DNA of 64,000 nucleotides from Typhlomys cinereus (taxonomy: Eukaryota > Chordata > Mammalia > Rodentia > Platacanthomyidae), in the NCBI GenBank assembly GCA_023101885.1, contig JALPQD010000390.1, positions 1,351,257 to 1,415,256 on the forward strand. Direction: 5' to 3'. A program made the position numbers and the translations under genes. How positions within the stretch are numbered: position 1 is the stretch's first letter; the number at the start of each line of letters is the position of its first letter. The notes under the pieces are model-generated. The model was not told the DNA's origin. It saw only the letters and a program-made list of their open reading frames with translations, and made no database searches. Shown here one piece after another: positions 11,641 to 23,460 of this stretch.

Positions 11641-12510
11641 TTCTTTTTTCTCACATTTTATTCTTTTCCTAATCATATAAGCTCATTTAGGTACCCCATC
11701 CTCTCCCTCCCTTCTCCCCTCCCAAGTTGTCTTCCATTGCACTCTCCCCACCTCCCCCCATTCCTTTCACCCACTTCCCTCCCTCTCCCTCCCCCACTGC
11801 TTCCCCCTTTCTCCCTCCCATTCCCTGGAACATCCTTTTCTGTGAACACCAAACCTCTCTCTGAATCCTCTACCCTAGTTAAGGTTCAGGACTCAGTGGC
11901 ATAGTCTGGAAAAACTTCTTAGGCTCCCTGCTAATATGGGAACTCTATTATGACTGTTAATCCCTTGCCTATTAGGATCCTACTACCTGGAGCTTTCTCC
12001 CCTGTGATCCATGCTAGACTTTGGGGGTTCCTTAATGTGTCAGCCATTGTGCATGTCAGGCAAAGTCCAATTCTGGCTGCTGGAGCCCTAACTTGTGTGG
12101 AGTATCTTGCATATGGTTGGTCCTCCCCATCTTTAAGCTCTTATAATCTTGTCACACCCTCTTCTTCAAGGTTTCCTGAGCTTTAGGATGGGGAGAGATT
12201 TGGCTGGTCTGATTCCAGGTGACTAATGTAGGGTCTTTGGTGTTCTGAATTATGGTTTGTTGCTGTTTTGAATTTTGCTTTTCCTGTACCGCCCTTGGCT
12301 GCATAATGATTGGTATTGAAGGTCATCTCCTAACCAAAGATAAAAGACTGTTTAAATGAGGATCCTAATGTAAGAGGAGACTCAAAGGTAGATGGAAGAA
12401 TAAGAGTAGGACATAGCATTAAGGAGGGGAGGTCAGTATCCCATTTGTGGGATGGTTACTGTCTATCTGCCAGTCCTATATCTTCCCTAATTGGTGAGCT
12501 CAAACCTATT
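11641..12510 (-). mobile_element. L1 3'-UTR fragment
   Basis: The plus strand starts with a T-rich tail, 'cctaatcatataagctcatttagg', a pyrimidine tract, then 'ctgtgatccatgctagactttgggg', 'cttgtgtggagtatcttgcata' and 'ctttaggatggggagagattt', all in the order seen in the other antisense L1 pieces. The more internal 3'-UTR part at 12340-12500 mirrors 22640-22800 of the large L1. There is no coding sequence. Confidence 0.8.
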
Positions 12511-12779
12511 CAGGTCAAGTCACCAGGAAAGAAAGTGAGAGAGAGCTGTACCAGATATCTTGCTACTTACATGCCATACTTGATGGTGGCTTCTATTTCC
12601 CCAATGATAAAGATGTTAACATATTTTTGTGTACTGAGTGTCTATACTTTTGATACATAGTTGTTCATTTTCCTATGAACTGATTATATTATTTTTCTTT
12701 TGTGTTTACTTTTTTACATCAATTTATATTCTGGATATTATTAGTGATTAGTGATTTTCCAAAAGGAAAAAAATTCAGT

Positions 12780-13690
12780 AATAAAGCTTGTAAAATTGAC
12801 CTAAGGCTTAGGGAACCTTCCAGAAGAAAGGGCAGTAAGATTGTAAAAACCTAAAGATGGGAAGGTCCACTGTTGGATAAGATATTACATTCAAGGCAAG
12901 ACTGCTACATCCAAGAACTCACTGTAGTGAGACTTTTCCTTACCAGATCTGCATAATGACTGACATACCAACATGCCCCCAAAGACTATCAAGGAATTCA
13001 AGAGAGATAAGAACACACTCACTGTAGTCTCCTACTCCTATTCCATCTACCTTTGAACCTACTCTTATAGTAAGAGTAGCCTTTTATCTCTGGTTAGGAG
13101 GTACCTCCAATACCAGTCAGGATGGAGCCAAGGGTGGTGCAGGAACAGCAAAACTGAAAACAACAACCAACCTGAATTCAGAACATCAGAGACCCTATAT
13201 TGATCACCTGGAACTAGAACAGTCAAATCTCTCCCCATCCTAAAGTTCAGGGAAATTTGCAGAAAAGGGGGCAGTAAGATTGTAAGAGCCTAAAGATGGG
13301 GAGGAGCAACAATACACAAGATACTCCACACAAGTTAGGGCCGCAGAAGCCATAATAGGACTTTACATGACCTGCGCAATGACTGACATGTCAATGACAC
13401 CCCAAAATCTAGCATGGATCACAGGCACTAGGATCCTTAGAGGCAAGGGATTAACTCTGGGCAATGCCACTGAGTCCTTACACCTCACTAGAGTGGAGGA
13501 CGCAGAAGGAAGTTTGACTTTCACACTAAAGGATTCCTCAGGGAATGGGAGGGGGAGAAAGGGGGGAACTGGGAGAAAGGGAAGGAAGGGGATAAAAGAA
13601 AGGGGAAAAGGGGGGAGGGTGCAAGGGGGACTGGGGAGGGTTGGAACGAGGGAGGGACTTGGGTACCTATAAGTTTGTAGGATTGGAAAA
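12780..13690 (+). mobile_element. Rearranged sense L1 3'-UTR pieces
   Basis: A piece at 12780-13000 (ggcagtaagattgtaaaaacctaaagatggg ... ccaaagactatc) is followed by 13017-13690, which starts earlier in the 3' UTR (ctcctactcctattccatctac) and then repeats the 12780-13000 text at 13240-13410. It ends in a G-rich tract and 'cctataagtttgtaggattgg'. The out-of-order arrangement implies two insertions or an internal duplication. Confidence 0.7.
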
Positions 13691-13714
13691 AAATGAACAA
13701 ACATAAAAAAGGAC

Positions 13715-14005
13715 ACATAGTGGAAACCTTAGGGACTAGAGTTGGATAAGTAAAGGGAAATGCCCCTATCAGTGGGGTGACCCAAGGAGGGGCAACTTAG
13801 CATGCCACAGAGGCCTGAACCCCTACAAGAATAGACAGCCAGAGGGAACCCTGAAGGTCCATAGAAACGGATAGGTAGGAGGGTGGGAGGGAGTGGGATG
13901 GATTCAGGAAAGGAATGGGAGGAAGGAGGGATGAAAGGGAGGGGGTTAGAAAAAGCAGAGATAAGTACTCGATAAACTCATAAAACTAGGAAAAAATTAA
14001 CAAAA
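13715..14005 (+). mobile_element. Purine-rich repeat, probably an older L1-type tail
   Basis: It starts 'agtggaaaccttagggactagag', carries a GGGAGG-rich tract (13870-13950) and ends 'aaactaggaaaaaattaac'. The general form (unique part, G-rich tract, A-rich end) is that of an L1 3' UTR, but the text does not match the other copies in this window. Confidence 0.4.
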
Positions 14006-14029
14006 AAGTCAGACATTAAAAAAAACAGT

Positions 14030-14469
14030 AAATCGATGGGGCTTACAATATGTATGAAAGTCCTGGATGATATCAGCTTTTACTTCCTGTTCTACTGCAG
14101 CACCAATGTATAGGGAGTGGTGCTACCAAAGAGTGTCTTGTGTCCATTTTGGGGATACTTCATCCATGACCTCTTGTAGCTGTGTTAACAACTGTTTATA
14201 GAAGCATTCCTTAATTCTTGGAATCTCTAGTCTGTTCCATAGGTGAAGTTAAGACAGAGATGAGGAATGAGGAAGAAAAAAGATGCTTCAGGGCACCATG
14301 ACATAGAAGCATTTGAGCTCATTGAGATGACTTGGGATTTTAATGCAAAGTCAATACAATTATTGACCATAATTCATGCAAATGTACAAAAATTAAAATG
14401 TAAAGAACATACAAGCACATATATATACACACAAATGCACATGACCTTAAATATTTTATTTTTAATAAC
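14030..14469. repeat. Continuation of duplication block A1 (partner 33340-33600)
   Basis: 'tatgaaagtcctggatgatatcagctttt' and 'gcagcaccaatg...ggcactgccaaagagtgtctt...tgtagctgtgttaa'-like text at 14050-14190 aligns with 33380-33525. The L1 patchwork at 11641-14005 is thus a later insertion into block A1. Confidence 0.75.
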
Positions 14470-14735
14470 TTTATTTTTTAGTTAATTTAATTTTTTATTT
14501 ATTTCTGCTCGTACAGACTTAATAGGTACCCCAGTCCCCTCCCTCCCTCCACTCCTTCCTAGACCCCCTTGCTCCCTCCCCTCTTTTCCCCTTCCTTCCC
14601 CCCTCCCTCCTATCTCCCAGTACCCCTACCCCATCCCTGGAGCATCCTTTAATGTGTATGTCAAACTTTCCTCTGGTTTTTCCTCTCTGATGAGGTGTAA
14701 AAACTCAGTGGCATTTCCTATAACTCTTTCTTTTT
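14470..14735 (-). mobile_element. L1 3'-end fragment
   Basis: A T-rich tail, 'gtacagacttaataggtaccccagtcccctccctccctcc', then 'catcctttaatgtgtatgtcaaactttcctctgg'. The L1 is antisense. Its text breaks off at about 14735, where a second L1 tail begins, so it was probably split or overlapped by the next insertion. Confidence 0.8.
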
Positions 14736-14744
14736 TAAAATTTC

Positions 14745-15350
14745 TATTTATCTTTTTTTTTTATTTCCGGTCATACAAATTTAACAGGTACACCGGTGCC
14801 CTCCCTCCCTCCACCCCTACTCCCTTGTTCGCCCCTCCCTCCTCCCTCCCCATTCACCAGTGCCTCCCCCTCCCATCCCCCGAGCATCCTTTAATGTGCA
14901 TGCCAAACTCTCCTCTGGGTCCTCCTCTCTGATGAGGTACAAGGACCAAGCGGCATTTCCCAGAACCCTTTCCTGTGCTCCCCTTAAGCATAAGAACACT
15001 ACTGTGGCTGTCAACCCCTAGTCTCCAATGATCCTAGTGCCTTTAGTCCATGCTAGACTTTGTGAGGTCAATAATGTGTTGGACATTGTGGAAGGCATGC
15101 AAAGTCCTATTATGATTGCTCCAGCCCTAACTTGTGTGGAGTATCTTGCATATCATTACTCCTCCCATCCTTTTGCTCTTAAAATCTTACTGCCCCCCTC
15201 TTCCACAAATTTCCCTGAGCTTCAGGGATAGGTAGAGATTAGGCTGGCCTAGATTCAGGTGGTTGGTATAGAGTCTCTGATGTTCTGAATTATGGTTTGT
15301 TGATTTTTTTTTCAGTTTTGCTGCTCCTGCAATGCCCTTGGCTCCATCCT
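14745..15350 (-). mobile_element. L1 3'-end fragment
   Basis: A second complete antisense L1 3' end: T tail at 14745-14765, 'catacaaatttaacaggtacaccgg', pyrimidine tract, then the standard 3'-UTR order through 'cttggctccatcctgatt' near 15345. It lies directly downstream of the OR pseudogene. Confidence 0.85.
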
Positions 15351-15549
15351 GATTACTTTGTTGCAATCATTCTCCTTTCTCAGTCACAGAAGACATGCAA
15401 TAAATTCAACTGGTTTCTTTAATAAAACCTCTTTATTTTGGTTTGTCACATTTAGTAAATAGTTTTGTCCATATGTCATATATCCTCTTCAATAAAAATG
15501 ATGACTTCTAACTTTTTATTTGCTAATTCTGACAAAGAATTTAAAAATT

Positions 15550-16310
15550 TCACTGCACGTGGAGGGTATAAAAGGTGTAAAAGATGGAAGCCAGTTTGTC
15601 AGTGTCAAATGAGTTTCTGCACCCAGGTTGCACACAGATAAACACCAATGTGCCATAGAAGATGGTGACCACAGGCAGGTGGAAGCCACACGTGGAGAAA
15701 GCCTTGCGCCTGCCCTCAGCAGACTTCATCCCGAGCATGGCTGTGAGGATGGACATGAAGACAAGATAACAACAAGAAGTGAAAAAAATCAAATTAAAAG
15801 TAGATAATATTAACATTGTCCCCTCACATTCATGTGTGTTTGAGCAGAGCAAAGAAATCAATGGGAGACCATCACTAATGACTAATGACATTGTAGCCAC
15901 AGAAGGATGAAGTGAAAATCCTTATAGTGATTAGAAACATTATAAATGTACTGTAGAGGTAAGAATTTGCCACCAAAAGCTGACATAACCTCTGAGACAT
16001 GATGACAGTATATAAGAGAGGGTTGCGGATGGCCATATAGTGTTCATAGGACATTGCAGACAGAATAAATAGTTCACAAAAAATGCACATAATTAAGAAA
16101 GCTAGCTGTGTAGCACAAAAGTGAAAGGATAATGTATTTTGATCCTCCACAAAATAACAACATCTTGGGTTTCACAGTAGTGGCATAACCAAGGTCAGTG
16201 ATAGCCAGGTGTCTGAGAAAGAAATACATGGATTTCTGCAACTTGACTTTTACCATGGTCAGGACGATTATGCCCAAGTTACCACTGGTGAGGTTAATGA
16301 ATAGATAAAA
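15550..16310 (-). pseudogene. OR8K-like olfactory receptor pseudogene
   Basis: Three frames carry successive parts of one OR. GNLGIIVLT through PKMLL (16290-16165) is followed by a frameshift to EDQNTLS...GYNVISH (about 16150-15885). A further break leads to SDGLPLISLLCSNTHE...DTDKLASIFYT (about 15885-15560). The break near 15885 also removes the HFFCD segment with the loop cysteine. The helix-3 motif reads SYEHY in place of SYDRY. The first 25 or so residues are missing or scrambled, and the PMLNPLIY segment and tail are absent beyond 15555. Resemblance to its neighbours ([15 protein letters not shown]) places it in the same subfamily. It cannot make a receptor. Confidence 0.95.
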
Positions 16311-16951
16311 AATATTCTGAACAACACCATTTTAGTATTCAAAAAATAAATAATATTTATCTGAAATAGTCAATTTATAATTTTTTAAATTGTAGCCATA
16401 TCTGAAAACTGCCACACAAGTACAGATATATATACACAAATGTACACACCCATATAGATACAAAGTTATGTTAGCATATGTATGTTATAAACTGGGATAA
16501 CCACAGGTTATCAGTGGTTCTCAAACCTTAATCAGAAAATAACTAGCTTCTTTTTCCCAACAGAGAAGCTACTGACACTGTCTTTCAAGACTACCATTCA
16601 CATTCACGTATGTGGTCATTTGTAAGCTGCTGTTTCTAAGGACACTTGAACTGGTAAACAGCCTCATACATCAAATACCTAACCCCCAAATAACATATGA
16701 TACAACATCACTCATAACAGGTAACTTCTCTGAAAGCCTTTTCATTTTTTCCTTATGGGTGTATGTATCTATGATTCATGCTACCGGAGAGCAACTTGAT
16801 TTGTTTGTTAGCTCCAAAATGACACGAAAACAATGAGCAGTTCTAGAAAAATGTAGAATCTACAAGTCACTCCATATCAGTCACCACCATTTGGGAGGTA
16901 AAATTTATAAGGGATATCTCATTGCTTTATATTTGTACTTTTAATCACTCT
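16311..16951. other. Unassigned AT-rich DNA upstream of the OR pseudogene
   Basis: I see no repeat or gene. The region would correspond to the 5' flank of the lost receptor. Confidence 0.5.
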
Positions 16952-17420
16952 AAAAGATGGGGAAGAGCAACGATATCCAATATACTCCATACAAGTTAGG
17001 GCCAAAGTAATCATAATAGGACTTTGCATGACCTGCACAATGAACAACATTTCATTAAATCCCCAAAGTCTAGCATGGATCACAGGCACTACGATCCTCA
17101 GAGGCAAGGGATTAACAGCTACAATAGTGTTCCTATACTAAAGGAGAACACACACACAAAAAAGAGCTCTAGACAATGACACTGAGTCCTTATACCTCAT
17201 CACATAGCGGGACCCAGAGGGAAGTTTGACATGCACACTATAGGATGCTCCAAGGAGGTGGCACTGGGAGAAAGGGAGGAAGGGGGGAAAGGAAAGGAAA
17301 AAGGTGGGGGGGGGGAGCAAGGGGATCCAGGGAGGGGTGAAAGGAGGGAGGGGAATGGGGTACTTATCAACTTTGTATGAGTGGAAGAAATAAAAAATAA
17401 AATAAAATTTAAAAAAAATG
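16952..17420 (+). mobile_element. L1 3'-end fragment, sense
   Basis: 'aagatggggaagagcaacgatatccaatatactccatacaagttagg', 'ctagcatggatcacaggcac', a G-rich tract at 17265-17360 and 'caactttgtatgagtgg' followed by an A-rich tail. It is 5'-truncated to 3'-UTR only. Confidence 0.85.
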
Positions 17421-17889
17421 AGCTTCCTTCCCACAAAGTAATCTTTCCCTGCAAAGACATTTCCATTACAAGAGTGGTACTTACTTCCATGGAACAACTC
17501 AGACACACGTGGCTACCCAGAATCTAGGAATTTAAGGAAATATGAGAAAATTAATATTGTTAAAATTGGCACATATAATGAGTACTTTAAATGCCCTCTC
17601 AACAGATATTCTATTTAAAACAAACAAATGGCTGAATAAGCTTCCATTACCAAGAAAATAAATCAGAATTCCTCCAACAAATCAGAATGAAAATTATAGC
17701 ATAAGAGCAATTGTTAATTCCATGTGTTCCATTACAAACACTCTAAAAATAAAATGATACACCATACTGTATTCATGCTGAATACACCAGTCTCTTAGTA
17801 AGCAACAAGCAAATAAAAAATAACTTAAAAATGTTCAACATTGTATTTAAATATGATTACATGTAATTTGACACTGCTTATGTAGGTTA
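17421..17889. other. Unassigned DNA between L1 pieces
   Basis: AT-rich sequence without a recognised gene or repeat. Confidence 0.5.
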
Positions 17890-18030
17890 TTTTTTCCCTG
17901 CATTTATTTTTTTTCCTAATCATACAAGCACACTCCTCTCTTCCCCCTTCCTTTCATCCCCCTCCTGCCCTTTCCCTCTGCCAATACCACCCCCTTCATC
18001 CCTCTCATCCCTTGGAGCATCCTTATGCAG
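17890..18030 (-). mobile_element. Very short L1 3' end, antisense
   Basis: 'tttttttcctaatcatacaagc', pyrimidine tract and 'cccttggagcatcctta' match the terminal 130 bp of the L1s here. Imperfect flanking repeats (ttatgtaggttattt and ttatgcaggttgttt) at about 17879 and 18024 may be its decayed target duplication. Confidence 0.7.
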
Positions 18031-18384
18031 GTTGTTTATAAATTGTGACTACATCATAGTCTTTCCTGCATCACAGACACCTTGCATTCACTGTAAAAAG
18101 TGCAAGATGTTATATCTTATCTTAATGCTCAGAGAAATTTTAGTTAAATCTGTTTGAATATGGAAAGCACATTCACATGACTGTAAATCTAATTAAAACA
18201 TCTCTGAAGATCAAAAAATGTTTTTCATACAGATTATGAGATACAAATTCCATTTCCCATATGAAGACATAATTAATCATACCTACACAGTTATTCCCAT
18301 GAGCATTACATAATATAATTTTCTAAACTAATTTTAGTTTAGCGCACAATATTTGGGGTTTCCATAGGACATTTTTGGCTATAT

Positions 18385-18706
18385 ATTTCTTTTTTTAAAT
18401 TTTTTCTACTTTTACAAACATATTGAGAGTTAATTCCAGCTTCCCTCCCTTCTCATCACCATTCCCTCCCACTCCCTCCCACCCAAGATAATTCAAAAAT
18501 TACTTGCTTTCTGATTCCACATGCCATATGCTTATATGCTTCTGTGGACCCCAGGGTTCACTCTGGCTGGTCTAATTCTATGGGGCTCAAGCCTCAATAG
18601 TATGTCAAATTACAGCTCTTCAGGGCACCCCGTTGTTATGTACATTTCCCTTCAATCATCTGGCTTTAGAACCAAGATTTCCACTGTAAATTGCTATTCT
18701 ATAGGT
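18385..18706 (-). mobile_element. Probable older L1 3' UTR, antisense
   Basis: A T-rich start, 'acaaacatattgagagtta', a CCCTCCC-rich tract and 'gttcactctggctggtctaattctatgg' have the layout of an antisense L1 3' UTR but differ clearly from the young copies. The large L1 at 18726 inserted at its inner edge, and similar sequence may continue after 23461. Confidence 0.45.
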
Positions 18707-18725
18707 ATAAAAACAGCTACCTGCA
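18707..18725. repeat. 19-bp target-site duplication of the large L1, left copy (partner 23442-23460)
   Basis: ataaaaacagctacctgca occurs exactly at 18707-18725 and 23442-23460, on either side of the L1. Confidence 0.95.
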
Positions 18726-20652
18726 AATAGGGATAGCTTGACTTCTTCCTTGCCGATTTGAATCCCTCTTATGTCCCTTTCTTGTCTTATGGCTTCAGCT
18801 AAGACTTCAAGTACAATATTGAATAGAAGTGGTGAGAGTGGACAGCCTTGTCTAGTTCTTGATCGAAGTGGGAATGCTTCCAATGGTTATGGATTGAGCA
18901 TAATCCTTGCTGTGGGCTTGTTGTATACAGCTTTTATTATATTGATGAAGGTTCCTTCCATTCCTACTGTCTCTAGCCTTTTGATCATAAAAGGCTGTTG
19001 GATCTTGTCCAAGGCTTTTTCTGCATCTATAGAGAGTATCATGTGGTCTTGGACTTTGGACTGGTTTACATGATGAATTACATTTATTGATGTGCGTATG
19101 TTGAACCAATCTTGTGTGCCGGGGATGAAGCCTACTTGGTCCCCATGAATAATCTTTTTAATATGTTTTTGAATCCGATTTGCTAAAACTTTGCTGAGAA
19201 TCTTTGTGTCTGTGTTCATCAGGGAGATCGGCATACAGTTTTCTTTTTTAAGTGAGTCTTTATTAGATTTTGGGATTAAAATGATATTAGCTTCATAGAA
19301 GGAATTTGGTAGTGTTCCTTCCTTTGCTATTTGATGGAACAGTTTAAGGAGTATTGGTGTTATTGACTCCTTAAATGTCTGGTAGAACTCTGTGCTGAAT
19401 CCATCTGGTCCAGGACATTTTTTGGTGGGAAGATTTCTGATTACTTCCTCAATTTCCTTATATGTTAGAGGACTATTTAAATAATTCACAACTTCCTGAT
19501 TCAATTTAGGTAAGTTGTGTTTACTTAGAAATTCATCCATCTCTTTTGTGTTGTCAAACTTCCCAGAGTATATGTTTTTGAAATATGATGTTATAATTCT
19601 CTGGATTTCTTGGGTATCAGTAGTGATTACTAAATGTTCATTTCTAATTTTGTTAATTTGGGTTTTCTCTTTATTGCTTTTGGTTAATTTAGCTAGGGGT
19701 GTATCAATCTTATTGATTTTTTCAAATAACCAGCTTTTTGATTGGATGATTTTTTTCTATGGTTTTCTTAATCTCGATTTCAGATATTTCTCCCCTTATT
19801 TTGCTAATGTCCTATCTTTTACTACTTTTAGGATCGGATTGCTCTAGTTTCTCTAAAGCTTTAAGCTGCATTGTTAAGTTGTTTATTTCTGATGTTTCCA
19901 TTTTTTTGATGTAGGCATTAAGAGCTATGAACTTACCTCTTAGAACAGCTTTCATTATGTCCCAAAGATTTTGGTAAGTTGTATTTTCGTTATCATTCAC
20001 TTTCAGGAAATCTTGAATTTCCTTTGTAATTTCTTCCTGAATCCAGTTCTCATTCAGCATCATATTGTTAGGTTTCCAGGAGTTAGTGTATTTTCTCTTG
20101 TTTGATGTGTTGTGGATGTCCTGCTTTAGGCCGTGGTGGTCTGATAGGGCACAGGTTAGAATTTCAACTTTTTTGTATATGTGTAGATTGGTTTTGTGAC
20201 CCAATATGTGATCTATTTTGGCGAAAGTTCCGTGTACTGCTGAGAAAAATGTGTATTCTTTGGTACGTGGGTGAAAAGTTTGATAGAGATCTGTAAGGTC
20301 CATTTCTTTAAGGGTTTGATTAAGTTCCAAAGTGTCTCTATTAAGCTTTTGACCTGTTGATCTATCCCATGTTGAGAGGGCGGTGTTGAAGTCCCCAAGA
20401 ATTATTGTTTGGGGGTTGATTTCTTGCTTTAGACTCTGTAGGGTTTTCTTAATGAACGTGGAGGGGCCCGTATTGGGTGCATATATGTTCGGTATTGTGA
20501 AGTCTTCCTCGTGAATTGTACCTGTGACTAAAATGTAGTATCCATCTGTGTCTCTTATAATTTTCTTTGGTTTGAAGTCCACTTTGTCTGATATCATAAT
20601 GGCTACCCCTGCCTGTTTTCTGCTTCCATTTGCTTGTAGAATTTTTGACCAG
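18726..20652 (-). pseudogene. L1 ORF2 5' part, inverted half of a twin-primed L1
   Basis: Minus-strand frames give the later part of the L1 endonuclease (ILQANGSRKQAG at 20650-20610, then SDKVDF, NTALSTWDRSTGQ and the catalytic-region LSDHHGL near 20115). The reverse transcriptase start follows ([47 protein letters not shown], ending [11 protein letters not shown] at about 18726). The frame is broken near 19757 and near 18890, so it is dead. It stops exactly at the FA of the FADD catalytic motif; the remainder is in the opposite orientation from 20653. The 5' end is truncated inside the endonuclease. Confidence 0.95.
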
Positions 20653-22380
20653 CAGATGACATGATCTTATAGCTGAGTGATCCCATAAACTCTACCAGGA
20701 AGCTCCTGGAACTAATTGAGAAGTTCAGCAGGGTGGCACGATACAAAATAAATGGACAAAAATCAGAGGCCTTCCTGTATGCCCAGAATGAAAGAAGTGA
20801 AAAAGCCTTGAGAGAAACAATCCCATTTACTATAGCCCCTAAAAAAATGAAATACCTTGGTATAAACCTAACCAAGGAGGTAAAAGACCTTTACAATGAA
20901 AACTTTAAAACCCTCAAGAAAGAAATTGCAGAAGACACCAGAAGGTGAAAAGACCTCCCATGTTCCTGGATTGGCAGAATCAACATCGTAAAAAAGACCA
21001 TACTACCAAAGGCAATATACAAATTCAATGCTATACCAATTAAAATCCCGAAGCAATTCTTTAAAGAAGTTGACCAAACTATCTCAAAATTCATATGGAG
21101 GCACAAAAGACCCAGGATAGCAAAGACAACCCTGAGTAACCAAAACACTGCTAGAGGTATTACCATACTGAACCTTAGTCTATATTACAAATCCATAGTT
21201 TTAAAAAAGCCTGGTACTGGCTCCAAAATAGACACACAGATCAATGGATAAGGATTGAAGACCCAGATATAAGCCCACAAAGTTACAGCCATTTGGTCTT
21301 TGACAAAGGGGCCCATAGAATCCAATGGAAAAAGAACAGCATCTTCAACAAATGGTGCTGGCAAAACTGGATCTCCACATGCAGAAGATTAAAGCTGTAC
21401 CCATACTTGTCACCATGTACAAGACTTAATTCCAAATGGATCAAGGACCTTGATATCAGGCCAGAGACTATAAAAACCATATTTGAAAGGATGGGGAACT
21501 CCCTCGAGCTGATTAGGCTAGGCCAACATTTCCTAAACAGACATCCAATGGCACAGTCACTGCTACCAACTCTCAACAGTTGGGATCTTGTGAAATTAAA
21601 GAGCTTCTGTTCAGATAAAGAGATTGTAACAGGAGCTCAAAGGCAACCCACAGAATGGGAGAAAATTTTCACTAACCACATATCTGATAGAGCTCTACTG
21701 TCCATAGTGCACAAAGAACTTAGAAAACTAAACATCAAGGAAACCAATGGCCCAATTAAAAAATGGGCCCTGGAATTTAAAAGAAATTTTACCAGGGATG
21801 AAATTAAAATGTCTAACAAATATCTTAAAAAATGCTCCACTTCTTTAGCAATCAGGGAAATGCAAGTCAAAACTTCCCTGAGATATCATCTCACCCCGGT
21901 CAGGATGGCAAAAATCCACAATACAAACAAAAACAAATGCTGGAGAGGATGTGGAGAGAGGGGAACTCTTCTAGATTGCTGGTGGGAGTGCAGGTTAATA
22001 CAGCCACTCTGGCGAGCCATCTGGAGATTCTTAAAGAAATTAAAGATTGAAATGCCATATGACCCTGCGATTCCACTTTTGGGTATAACCCCCCATACAG
22101 CAGAGGTTCACCTTGATAGCACAAGCATGACCATGTTCATAGCAGCACTGTATACAATAGCAAAGATATGGAATCAACTCAAATGTCCAACAGTTGACAA
22201 GTGGATAAGAAAATGTGGTACATCTATACAATGGAGTACTACTCAGCCATCAAAAATGATGAATTACCTTTATTTGCTGGGAAATGGATGCCATTGGAAA
22301 CAATTATATTAAGTGAAGTATCCCATACCCAGAAAATTAAGCGCCTTATGTACTCCCTAATAGGTGGCTCCTAATACCAA
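20653..22380 (+). pseudogene. L1 ORF2 3' part, direct half of a twin-primed L1
   Basis: It starts at gcagatgacatgatc (ADDMI of the FADD motif) and continues with STRKLLELIEKFS-like residues, YKINGQKSEAFLY, then the C-terminal domain with a cysteine-rich CWRGCGERGTLLDCWWEC at about 21940-22000 and MPYDPAIPLLGI near 22055. A TGA at 20946-20948 replaces the usual tryptophan codon. A one-base loss near 22207 (ggataagaaaatgtgg against ggataaggaaaatgtgg in the copy at 52925) shifts the frame. The protein is not functional. Confidence 0.95.
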
Positions 22381-23441
22381 ACCCACCCAGCCCATCTTGA
22401 GACACTCATAGGTAAATCTATGTATTACCTACAGTAATTGCAAGGATTATGAACAGGAGGGATGGGGTTGGAGGGCCACACCAGAAACAAGGAGAGAAGT
22501 AACCATGTTACAGTAGAGAAAATAGGCCTCCATCAAGGACTGCAAGAAAGTAATGTGACACCTAGTTAAGTTCACAATTCATTCCTGATCATTTACAACT
22601 AAGGGAGTATGAACTCACCAGAAGGGGAGGGCATATAGTCTGGCAGATTAAAAAGTAACCATTTTGCAAATGGGTGATTGACCCTTCCCATTGACAAATG
22701 CCATATGACCCTGCAATTCCAATTTTGGGTATAAGTATTACATCTACCCTTGAATGTGCTCTTATAATAAGACTCCAGTTTAACAGCTTTCTGTCTCTGG
22801 CAGGGGGTGACATACAGTGCCCATCACGGTGGAGTGAAGGGCACTGCAGGAGCAACAAAACTGCAAAAGAAAATCAACGTACCACTATCCAGAACTTCAG
22901 AGACTCTATATCAACCACCTAGAACTAGGCCAGACTAATCTCTCCCCATCTGGAAGCTCAGGGACATTTGGGGAAGGGGGGCGGTAAGCGTGTAAGAGCA
23001 AAAGGATGGGAGGAGCAATGATTTGCAAGATACTCCACACAAGTTAGGACCGAAGCAATCATAATTGGACATTGCATGCCCGGCACAATGTCCAACACAC
23101 TATTGACCTCACAAAGTGTAGCATCTGGTAAAGGCACCAAGATCCTTGGAGGCAAGGGATTGACAGCCACAGTAGTGTTCCTATGCTTAAGGGGAACACA
23201 GGAAAGGGTTCAGGGAAATGCCACTGGGTCCTTGTACCTCATAGGAGAGGAGGGCCCAGAGGAGAGTCAGGCATGCATAAGAAAGGACTCTGGGAATTGG
23301 GGCAGGAGGCACGGGGGGATGGGGCGGGAGGGGTGAGGGGAGGAGAAGCAGGGGGTTCGGGGGGAGGAGGAGGGAGGGAGGGAACTGGTGTACCTATTAA
23401 GTTTGTATGAGCTGAAATAATAATAAAAATGTATTAAAATA
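22381..23441 (+). mobile_element. 3' UTR and tail of the twin-primed L1
   Basis: About 1 kb of non-coding sequence with the blocks that recur as truncated L1 pieces across the window. A G-rich tract at 23290-23390 is followed by 'cctattaagtttgtatgagctgaaataataataaaa'. The A-rich end abuts the right target duplication at 23442. Confidence 0.92.
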
Positions 23442-23460
23442 ATAAAAACAGCTACCTGCA

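Noticed and set aside
13363..13718. Open frames of about 100 residues in L1 3'-UTR pieces (also at 14817-15014, 23076-23410 and 42933-43283)
   Set aside because: The same frames recur in every non-coding L1 tail, rich in Gly/Arg or Pro/Ser because of the purine tract.
21293..22312. A 339-residue open frame
   Set aside because: It is the C-terminal part of L1 ORF2 with a frameshifted end, not a host gene.
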